Below are positions 21,525 to 28,854 of a stretch of 64,000 bases of DNA, in pieces. Under the pieces are notes generated by a model. It was not told where the DNA came from, did not search any database, and saw only the letters and a list, made by a program, of their open reading frames with translations. Made by a program: the position numbers and the translations under genes. How positions within the stretch are numbered: position 1 is the stretch's first letter; each line of letters opens with the position of its first letter. Origin of the DNA: DATGMP01 sp035293565 (GTDB taxonomy: Bacteria > Pseudomonadota > Alphaproteobacteria > BOG-932 > Roseiterribacteraceae). Location: contig DATGMP010000006.1 in NCBI GenBank assembly GCA_035293565.1, positions 1 to 64,000 on the forward strand, given 5' to 3'.

Positions 21525-23512
21525 CCCCCGAGCTCGGCCAATTCGCTCTCGTGCTGGCGGCGCTCGTGGCGCTCGCCCAATCGATCGTGCCGCTGGTCGG
21601 CGCGGCGCGCGGCGATGTCCGCTGGATGGCGCTCGGCTCGTCCGCCGCGAGCCTGCAATTCGCGCTGATCGCGCTCGCCTTCGCATCGCTCGCCTACGCG
21701 CACGTCGTCTCCGACTTCACGGTCGTGAATGTGGTCGAGAACAGCTTCGCGGCGATGCCGCTGCTCTACAAGATCACCGGCGTGTGGGGGAATCACGAAG
21801 GCTCGATGCTGCTCTGGGTCTTCATTCTCTCCTTCTACGGCATGCTGATCGGCGTCTTCGGCAACAATCTGCCGCGCGGGCTCAAGGCTCGGGTGCTCGC
21901 CGTGCAAGGCATGATCGGGTTGGGCTTCCTCGCCTTCATTCTCGGCACGTCCGACCCGTTCGAGCGCCTCGCCAATCCGCCGGTGGACGGGCAAGGGTTG
22001 AACCCGTTGCTGCAGGATCCCGGCCTCGCCTTCCATCCGCCCTTCCTTTATCTGGGTTATGTCGGTTTCTCGGTCGCGTTTGCGTTCGCCGTCGCCGCGC
22101 TGATCGAGGGCAAAGTCGACCCGGCCTGGGCGCGGTGGGTGCGCCCGTGGACGCTTGCCGCCTGGTCGGCCCTGACGCTGGGCGTCGCGATGGGCTCCTG
22201 GTGGGCCTATTACACGCTCGGCTGGGGCGGCTGGTGGGGCTGGGACCCTGTCGAGAACGCCTCGCTGATGCCGTGGCTCGCCGGCACCGCGCTGCTTCAT
22301 TCCGCGATCGTGGTCGAGAAGCGGGACGCCCTGAAGAGCTGGACGATCCTCCTCGCGATCCTGACCTTCAGCCTATCGCTGATCGGCACCTTCCTGGTAC
22401 GTTCGGGACTTACGACCTCGGTCCATTCCTTCGCGCTCGATCCGGCGCGCGGCATCTTCGTTCTAGGCTTGTTGATCGCCGCGACCGGCGGCGCGCTGAT
22501 GCTCTATGCGATTCGGGCACCCGCGCTGAAGTTGGGCGGGCTGTTCCAGCCGATCAGCCGCGAGGGTGGGTTGGTGCTGAACAATCTGTTGCTCACCACG
22601 ATGTGCGCGACAGTGTTCATCGGGACCCTCTATCCAATCCTGCTGAACGCGATTGCGGGGAAGACCGTGTCGGTCGGTCCGCCGTTCTTCAACAGCACTT
22701 TCCTGCCGCTCGCCGTTCCGCTTGTTGCAGCTTTGGGCGTCGGGCCGATGCTGTCCTGGAAGCGCGCCGATCTCGGGGGCGCGCTGGCCCGGCTTAAATT
22801 TGCGGGGCTCGCGGCGGCGGTGATCGCGCTCACGACCTGGTATTTCGCCCATGGCGGGCCGATTCTTGCGGTTCCGGCACTGGCGGGCGCGGCTTGGCTC
22901 GTCGGCAGCGCGGTCGTCGAGATCGCGGAGCGCATCCGTCTAGGCCATGTGCCGATCGCGCACAGCTTCGCGCGCGCAGCCGCGCTGCCGCGCGCCGCTT
23001 GGGGCACGATGCTCGCCCATGCAGGGCTCGGGATCGCGATCGCCGGCATGACGGGCACCTCGCTCTGGACCGAGCAGCGCATCCAGGCGATGCGCCCCGG
23101 TGATAGCGTCGAGCTCGCCGGCTACCAGGTGCGGCTGGACAGCGTCGGGCCGGTCAAGGGGCCGAACTATGACGCCGATCGCGCGACCTTCACGGTCACG
23201 CAGGGCGGCAAGCCCGTGGCGGTTCTGACGCCCGAGCGGCGGGTCGTCCATCCGCAGGATCAGTCGGTCACTAATATCGGCATCCGCACGAATTTCTTTG
23301 CAGATATCTACGCCGTGATCGGCGAGCCGGATCCCGGGCAGCCGGGAGCCTATGTCACGCGGCTCTACCATCATCCGCTCGTCCCTTGGATCTGGATCGG
23401 CGCAGTAATCATGGTGGGCGGGGGTTTGGTTTCGCTTTCCGATCGTCGCTTGCGGATCGGCGCGCCGGCGCGCCGCGCGGTTCCCGTGCCCGGCGCTGCA
23501 TCGGCCGAATAG
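21521..23512 (+). CDS. ccmF: Heme lyase CcmF
   Basis: A 663-residue protein with about fifteen hydrophobic segments, the normal CcmF size. The WWD motif reads WGGWWGWDPVENASLMPW. Conserved periplasmic histidines lie around it (NHEGSM and TSVHSFALDP). The C-terminal region has IRTNFFADIYAVIG. CcmF attaches heme from CcmE to the CxxCH cysteines of apocytochrome c together with CcmH. It is translationally coupled to ccmE by ATGA. Confidence 0.98.
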   Translation: MTPELGQFALVLAALVALAQSIVPLVGAARGDVRWMALGSSAASLQFALIALAFASLAYAHVVSDFTVVNVVENSFAAMPLLYKITGVWGNHEGSMLLWVFILSFYGMLIGVFGNNLPRGLKARVLAVQGMIGLGFLAFILGTSDPFERLANPPVDGQGLNPLLQDPGLAFHPPFLYLGYVGFSVAFAFAVAALIEGKVDPAWARWVRPWTLAAWSALTLGVAMGSWWAYYTLGWGGWWGWDPVENASLMPWLAGTALLHSAIVVEKRDALKSWTILLAILTFSLSLIGTFLVRSGLTTSVHSFALDPARGIFVLGLLIAATGGALMLYAIRAPALKLGGLFQPISREGGLVLNNLLLTTMCATVFIGTLYPILLNAIAGKTVSVGPPFFNSTFLPLAVPLVAALGVGPMLSWKRADLGGALARLKFAGLAAAVIALTTWYFAHGGPILAVPALAGAAWLVGSAVVEIAERIRLGHVPIAHSFARAAALPRAAWGTMLAHAGLGIAIAGMTGTSLWTEQRIQAMRPGDSVELAGYQVRLDSVGPVKGPNYDADRATFTVTQGGKPVAVLTPERRVVHPQDQSVTNIGIRTNFFADIYAVIGEPDPGQPGAYVTRLYHHPLVPWIWIGAVIMVGGGLVSLSDRRLRIGAPARRAVPVPGAASAE

Positions 23513-23513
23513 C

Positions 23514-24053
23514 ATGCGCCGCCTGCTTTTCGTCCTGCCGATCCTGCTGTTCGTCGGCCTGGCCACCTATTTCGCCATTCCGCTGGTCGACGGGACCGAC
23601 AATTCGGTGATTCCTTCGCCGCTGATCGACCAGCCGGTCCCCACTTTCGATCTGCCGCCCTTGCCGGGGCGCGAGCACGGGCTCTCCTCGGCAGACCTCA
23701 AAGGGCAGGTGCAGATCGTCAACATCTTCGCCTCCTGGTGCATTCCTTGCCGCGCCGAGGAGCCGGTCCTGATGGGGCTTTCGAAGACGGCGCATGTCCC
23801 GATCCGCGGCATCGACCAGAAGGACAAGCCCGAGGACGCGCTGAAATACCTGGCCGAGCTCGGAGACCCTTACACGTCGATCGGGATGGACAGCGACCGG
23901 CATGTTTCGATCGACTGGGGCGCCTATGGCGCGCCCGAGACTTTCATCGTCGATGCCGAGGGCCGCATCCGGTTCAAGCAGGCGGCGCCGTTGACCCCTG
24001 CCGACGTGAAGGACACGATTCTGCCCCTCCTTGCCAAGCTGGGGACGAAATGA
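23514..24053 (+). CDS. ccmG: Thiol:disulfide interchange protein CcmG/DsbE
   Basis: A 179-residue membrane-anchored thioredoxin-like protein. An N-terminal helix is followed by the active-site motif FASWCIPCRAEEP (WCxPC) and the cis-Pro region GAPETFIVDAEG. It keeps the CxxCH cysteines of apocytochrome c reduced in the periplasm. It starts one base after ccmF, and its stop overlaps the ccmH start. Confidence 0.96.
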   Translation: MRRLLFVLPILLFVGLATYFAIPLVDGTDNSVIPSPLIDQPVPTFDLPPLPGREHGLSSADLKGQVQIVNIFASWCIPCRAEEPVLMGLSKTAHVPIRGIDQKDKPEDALKYLAELGDPYTSIGMDSDRHVSIDWGAYGAPETFIVDAEGRIRFKQAAPLTPADVKDTILPLLAKLGTK

Positions 24054-24499
24054 GGGGTTGGGTGCTCGCGCTGCTGGCTGCGCTCATGCTCAGCCGGCCG
24101 GCTTTCGCGGTCGATCCCGATGAGATGCTGAAGGATCCCGCGCAGGAGAAGCGCGCCGAAGCCATCGGCAAACAGCTCCGCTGCCCGGTCTGCAAGACCG
24201 AATCGATCGAGGAATCCGACGCCGACTTCACGCGCGACCTTCGCAAGGTGGTCCGCGAGCGGGTGGCTGCCGGAGACACCGACCAGCAGGTGCTGGACTA
24301 TATGCATGCCCGCTACGGCGACTTCATCCTGCTGAAGCCGCCCTTCGAGCCCTCGACCTGGATCCTGTGGCTGGCGCCGCCGCTGTTGTTGATGGCGGGT
24401 GGCGCGCTCGCCTGGGTCGTGATCCGGCGCCGGCCGGCAGCCGCCGAGCCTCCGGCGTTGACCGAGGCCGAGCGGGCCGCGATCGAGGCGCTCAAATGA
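24050..24499 (+). CDS. ccmH: Cytochrome c-type biogenesis protein CcmH (CycL)
   Basis: A 149-residue protein with a signal peptide (MRGWVLALLAALMLSRPAFA). The redox motif LRCPVCKTESIEESDADF shows the CPVC pair, and one C-terminal transmembrane helix follows. It reduces the apocytochrome thiols for the CcmF lyase. ATG 24050 overlaps the ccmG TGA; the open frame upstream is out of context and rejected. This is the short CcmH form, with the TPR part encoded separately as ccmI. Confidence 0.96.
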   Translation: MRGWVLALLAALMLSRPAFAVDPDEMLKDPAQEKRAEAIGKQLRCPVCKTESIEESDADFTRDLRKVVRERVAAGDTDQQVLDYMHARYGDFILLKPPFEPSTWILWLAPPLLLMAGGALAWVVIRRRPAAAEPPALTEAERAAIEALK

Positions 24500-25605
24500 T
24501 CGGCTTCTGGATTGTCGCCGCGTTGATGACTGCGGCCGTCGTCGTCCTGCTGGTTTGGCCGTTGGTGCGGAAGGCCACGCCGGCCGATCCGGCGGGCGCC
24601 GATCTTGCGGTCTATCGCGACCAGCTGGCTGAGCTCGAACGCGATCGCGCGCGAGGCCTCGTCGAACCGGCGGAGGCGGCGGCGCTGGAGACAGAGATTG
24701 GCCGTCGGATGCTGGCTGCGGCGCGATCAGCCGACAATGCGCCGGCTAGAACGCGCGCTGGCCGCTGGATGACCGGCGCCATCGCACTTGCGGTCCCAGT
24801 CGGTGCGATTCTCATCTACGTCGCGGTTGGACAACCCGGCCTCCCTGCGCAGCCTTTGGCCGAGCGCCAGATTTCGCCCGACGCCGATCCCGCGAAGATC
24901 CTGGCGGCCGTCGAGCAGGTGAAATCCAAGCTCAAGCCGGACAAGGCCGATCTCGATCGCTGGGTGGTCGTGGCCGAAGCTTATATGAAACTCGGCCGCC
25001 CGCGGGATTCGGTCGATGCCTTCCGGGTGGCGGCCGGCATCGACCCGAACGATCCGTCCTTGAGCGTTGCGCTGGCCGAGGCTCTCATGGCTGCGGATGG
25101 CGGCGCGATCGGCGCAGAAGCGAAGCAGCGGTTCCAGGCCGTTCCGGACAATTCCGACGCCAAGCCGGAAGCGCGTTATTATCTGGCGCTGGCCGACGCC
25201 CAGGCCGGAGACATGAAGGCGGCCCTCAAAGGTTGGCAATCGCTGCTCGCCGATTCGCCGGCCGACGCGCCCTGGATCGAGCCGACGAAGGCCCGGATCG
25301 CCGGTGCAGCCCAAGCCCTCGGCCTGGATCCCGTCAAAGAGACTCCCCAGCCCCGGCCGGCTTCGGCCAAGCGGGAGCCGAGCGCCGCCGACATCCAGGC
25401 TGCCGAGCAGATGACGCCCGAGCAACAACAGGCGATGATCCGGTCGATGGTCGGGAGCCTTGCTGCCAAGCTTCAGGCCAACCCCGACGATGCGGAAGGC
25501 TGGCGGCGCTTGGCTCGAGCCTATCAAGTGCTCGGCGATTCCGACAGGGCGAAGGACGCACTGGCCCGGGCGGCAGCGGCGGAAAGCAAGAGGCCAGCTC
25601 CCTGA
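24496..25605 (+). CDS. ccmI: Cytochrome c biogenesis protein CcmI (CycH), TPR
   Basis: A 369-residue protein. Two N-terminal membrane helices (about residues 2-22 and 95-115) flank a cytoplasmic loop with VYRDQLAELERDRARGL, a CcmI hallmark. A periplasmic TPR domain follows (AEAYMKLGRPRDSVDAFRVA and ARYYLALADAQAGDM repeats). It binds the C-terminus of apocytochrome c and hands it to CcmFH. ATG 24496 overlaps the ccmH stop. It closes the operon. Confidence 0.93.
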   Translation: MIGFWIVAALMTAAVVVLLVWPLVRKATPADPAGADLAVYRDQLAELERDRARGLVEPAEAAALETEIGRRMLAAARSADNAPARTRAGRWMTGAIALAVPVGAILIYVAVGQPGLPAQPLAERQISPDADPAKILAAVEQVKSKLKPDKADLDRWVVVAEAYMKLGRPRDSVDAFRVAAGIDPNDPSLSVALAEALMAADGGAIGAEAKQRFQAVPDNSDAKPEARYYLALADAQAGDMKAALKGWQSLLADSPADAPWIEPTKARIAGAAQALGLDPVKETPQPRPASAKREPSAADIQAAEQMTPEQQQAMIRSMVGSLAAKLQANPDDAEGWRRLARAYQVLGDSDRAKDALARAAAAESKRPAP

Positions 25606-25663
25606 ACGGCGTTGCCGGTTTACTAGCTGCTTCAATTTAGCGGCTTTACCAGGTCGGTGAGCC

Positions 25664-26728
25664 ATGGCATCAGGCTGCCTTATGCGGGAGATACGGCCAC
25701 TTACGACCCTCAGAGGCATCTTCGCCTGCTGGGTAATGATCCTGCATATCTTCAGTTTCGGCCTAGGCGACCCCGAGGCGCCTTGGATCGTGCGTGAGGG
25801 CTATCTGGCCGTCGATTTCTTCTTTTTCCTCAGCGGCTACATCCTGGCCAGAACCTACGGCGACGGGATGGCCGCCGGCGTCTCGGCCCGGTCCTATCTC
25901 GACTTCGTGATGCGTCGCTTCGGACGGCTGTTTCCGATGCATCTGGCCGTTCTGGCCGGCATCGTGCTGCTCCATCCTTTCTATGCGCCGATGCGGATCG
26001 TGGAGGAAGCAACCCTCACCCAGCGCTGGTGTTTCTGGCCCGCAGGCGACAATGACTGGATCAACCTGCCCGCCTGGTCGATCAGCACGGAATGGGCGGC
26101 CAGCCTGCTGTTTCCGGCCTTCGTCTGGGCGGGCCTCCTGGGATCACCGCGGCGTTCATGGATCACTGCTGTTGCTTGTGCCGTCGGCCTGGTCTGGACC
26201 GCTTACGAACATGAATGGAATCTCAATATCTGGCGCTCTTCCGTCACCTACTTGCCGCTCGCCAGATGCTTCGCCGATTTCGGGCTCGGCGTGATTGGAT
26301 ATCGTGCACGCCGCGCGGCAACGCCTCTCACTTCCGATCTAGGCGTCGCGACTCTCTTCGCGGGGGTCGTGCTCACGCTGGCGCTCAAGGCGAACGACGT
26401 CGTGATCGCGGCCGTCATATTTCCGACTGTGGTCGCCATCGCGGGCAATGCGGGCCGGGTCGCGAAGCTCCTGTCGGCGGAGCCGCTTCACTGGCTGGGC
26501 GCGATCTCCTACTCGATCTATCTGACGCACTATCCGATCGTTCATTTCATAAGGCGCTTTTGGACCGAAGTTTCGACCGACGGAAGCGCGCTTGCATATA
26601 TGCTCACGACCGCAGCGGTGACGATCGGTACGGCGAGCGTCACCTATCGCGTGATCGAGGTTCCCTGCCGCGAATTGCTGAAAGGCTGGGCCGGACGGCT
26701 ACAGGCGCGCCCGGCATTCGGATCTTGA
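25664..26728 (+). CDS. Acyltransferase 3 family membrane protein
   Basis: A 354-residue protein with about ten hydrophobic helices. The N-terminal LTTLRGIFACWVMILHIFSFG carries the conserved Arg and His of acyltransferase 3 proteins (OafA/ExoZ group). SGYILARTYGDG and the later NLPAWSISTEWAASLLFPAF, plus AISYSIYLTHYPIVHFI, are also family features. These enzymes transfer acetyl or similar groups to surface glycans from the inner membrane. ATG 25664 or ATG 25682 may be the start. It precedes two glycosyltransferases and a polysaccharide deacetylase, so modification of a surface glycan is likely; the target is unknown. Confidence 0.85.
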   Translation: MASGCLMREIRPLTTLRGIFACWVMILHIFSFGLGDPEAPWIVREGYLAVDFFFFLSGYILARTYGDGMAAGVSARSYLDFVMRRFGRLFPMHLAVLAGIVLLHPFYAPMRIVEEATLTQRWCFWPAGDNDWINLPAWSISTEWAASLLFPAFVWAGLLGSPRRSWITAVACAVGLVWTAYEHEWNLNIWRSSVTYLPLARCFADFGLGVIGYRARRAATPLTSDLGVATLFAGVVLTLALKANDVVIAAVIFPTVVAIAGNAGRVAKLLSAEPLHWLGAISYSIYLTHYPIVHFIRRFWTEVSTDGSALAYMLTTAAVTIGTASVTYRVIEVPCRELLKGWAGRLQARPAFGS

Positions 26729-26778
26729 TTAAGTGTCCCCTTGACTAAGCGCAGTTGGTCGCAGACCGTGCCGTTCTC

Positions 26779-27819
26779 ATGGACGATGTGGCACGGCAGC
26801 TCGGAGAGGGAGATTCGGCGGTCGCCAATACCGCCCCGAATCCCCGCATTGCCGTGGTCATACCTTGCTACAAGGTACGCGACACGATTCTAGACGTGGT
26901 TCGGCGGGTGCCGAGCAGCGTTGAGCTGATCATCTGCGTCGACGATAAATGCCCCGACGGCTCCGGTGACCTCCTGAAGGAGGAATGCAGCGATCCGCGC
27001 CTGGTGATCCTGCGCAATCCTTACAATCGCGGCGTGGGTGGCGCCGTTATCGCGGGTTACCGTGCGGCGCTTGCCCGGAGCATGGATATTGTCGTGAAGA
27101 TCGACGGCGACGGTCAGATGGATCCCGCGCTGCTCTCCGACTTGGTCGAGCCCTTGGTCCAGGGAATCGCGGACTATACGAAGGGCAATCGGTTCTTCTG
27201 GCCGGAATCCACGCAAGGAATGCCGGTCATCCGGCTGGTCGGCAATGCCGGGCTGTCGTTCCTTACCAAAGCTTCGAGCGGCTATTGGCGGATCATGGAT
27301 CCGACCAACGGCTATACCGCCATCCACAGTGCCGCCTTGAGGGCGCTGCCGCTCGCCAAGATCGCGGAACGATATTTTTTCGAATCCGATATGCTCTTTC
27401 GCCTGTACACGGTCCGCGCGGTTGTCCTCGATGTGCCGATGAACGCGCGCTATGGGAATGAAAAGAGCAGTCTATCGATAACGCGGGTACTTGTGCCGTT
27501 TCTATTCCTAAACATCCAAAACATATTCAAGCGATTTTACTACAATTACATTCTGAGAGACTTCAATATCGCCTCTGTTATGGTGCTATTGGGATTTCCG
27601 CTCATCGCTTTCGGCGCGATCTTCGGTCTGAGAGAATGGCTGCAGAGCTATGCGCTCGGCACTACGGCATCGGCTGGAACCGTGATGGTTGCCGCGCTAC
27701 CGATCATCGTCGGGTTGCAGCTGGTTCTGACGGCGATGAGCTTCGATCTTACGAACGCGCCCCAGGTGCCGCTTCAGCGATTGTCGCGGCAGGCGCGCCG
27801 CCGCGACGCAAACCCTTGA
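26779..27819 (+). CDS. Glycosyltransferase family 2, DPM1/GtrB-like, with C-terminal membrane helices
   Basis: A 346-residue protein. The GT-A domain starts IAVVIPCYKVRDTILDVV, and the DXD-type motif is KIDGDGQMDP. Two C-terminal helices (about residues 262-310) match the membrane-anchored DPM1/GtrB group that loads sugars on polyprenyl phosphate. No good ribosome site is visible; ATG 26779 is preferred to a TTG at 26755. Its last 71 bases overlap the 3' end of the converging GT2 gene. The GT2 call is safe; the lipid-phosphate acceptor is inferred. Confidence 0.8.
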   Translation: MDDVARQLGEGDSAVANTAPNPRIAVVIPCYKVRDTILDVVRRVPSSVELIICVDDKCPDGSGDLLKEECSDPRLVILRNPYNRGVGGAVIAGYRAALARSMDIVVKIDGDGQMDPALLSDLVEPLVQGIADYTKGNRFFWPESTQGMPVIRLVGNAGLSFLTKASSGYWRIMDPTNGYTAIHSAALRALPLAKIAERYFFESDMLFRLYTVRAVVLDVPMNARYGNEKSSLSITRVLVPFLFLNIQNIFKRFYYNYILRDFNIASVMVLLGFPLIAFGAIFGLREWLQSYALGTTASAGTVMVAALPIIVGLQLVLTAMSFDLTNAPQVPLQRLSRQARRRDANP

Positions 27820-28828
27820 GGCGATGCACCGTCCAGCGCGCGATGCTGGTCACCCGGCGGGGCAGAAGCGACAGCAACAGGTAGATATAGACGCGCGGTT
27901 GACGGCTGCCGCGCAGCGCCGCGGCGACAGCGTGCCTTCGCGCCTCGCGGACTCTTCCATCGTCGAACGCCGCCGTCGCTACCCAAGCATGGGCTTCCGT
28001 CATTCTCGTGGCCACGAGCCGCTCATTCAGCGCGGGCCCTTGAGGATGGCGCTTATGATACTTGGCAATGGCCTTCAGGTTGGATACCGCCATCTGCCTG
28101 CGCGCGGTATGCAGATGATCGCTGCCGCCCCGGCGGAAATACATGGCCGGCACGTCCGCCAGCCCGAACGGACCTAAATCCGCCATGCGCCAGAAGAGAT
28201 CGTAATCCTCGCCGGCCTGACCCATCTCGGGGTCGAACATTCCCACGGACAGCGCCTCGCGCCGGAACACGGCTGTCGGGGTGACGATCAGATTTCCCAT
28301 GAATAGCGGCGAGGCCATCCGGCCGATCTTCAGATCGACCGTTGTCCCTTCCGGTGCGGCGGGGCAATCGATCGAGACGACGCGTTGGAAGAGATCGGAA
28401 TCGGTGAAGTGACGGTAGGCGGCGGCCTGGTATTTTCGCAGGAAATCCGATTGCAGGACCGCGCCCGTCCCGTCGACCTCGAAGCAGTTCGTCCAGGTGA
28501 GCATGAGCTCGGGGAAGAGCTCGAAGCAGCGTAGCTGCAGCGCCAGCTTCCACGGGAGCCAGGTGTCGTCGGAATCGAGCAGCGCGATGAAGGGCTTTGC
28601 GGCCAGCTCCATGCCGCGGTTTCTGGCCGCGACAACGCCGCGATTTTCTTGTTTGATATAGCGGATACGGTCGGCAAACGGCTTGAGCGCCCGCTCCGTA
28701 TCGTCGGTCGAGCCGTCGTCGACGACAATGACCTCGGTTTCGACGCCCCGTTGGTCGAGCGCGCTTTCCACAGCCCTCACGACAAGGCGCGCGCGATTGA
28801 ACGTCGGGATGACAACGCTGACCGTCAT
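27749..28828 (-). CDS. Glycosyltransferase family 2
   Basis: A 359-residue soluble GT-A enzyme. The start is MTVSVVIPTFNRARLVVRAV, then VDDGSTDDTERAL and the DXD motif ALLDSDDTWLPWKLAL. The C-terminal part contains GEDYDLFWRMADLGPFGLAD, which places the catalytic-base acidic residue. It probably adds one sugar to a surface glycan precursor. Its 3' end overlaps the converging GT2 gene by 71 bases, and 26 bases separate its start from the end of the upstream deacetylase fusion on the same strand. Confidence 0.88.
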   Translation of the reverse strand: MTVSVVIPTFNRARLVVRAVESALDQRGVETEVIVVDDGSTDDTERALKPFADRIRYIKQENRGVVAARNRGMELAAKPFIALLDSDDTWLPWKLALQLRCFELFPELMLTWTNCFEVDGTGAVLQSDFLRKYQAAAYRHFTDSDLFQRVVSIDCPAAPEGTTVDLKIGRMASPLFMGNLIVTPTAVFRREALSVGMFDPEMGQAGEDYDLFWRMADLGPFGLADVPAMYFRRGGSDHLHTARRQMAVSNLKAIAKYHKRHPQGPALNERLVATRMTEAHAWVATAAFDDGRVREARRHAVAAALRGSRQPRVYIYLLLSLLPRRVTSIARWTVHRLKGLRRGGAPAATIAEAAPGARS

Positions 28829-28854
28829 GGAAGCGCCTTTATCCGCCCAGCGAC

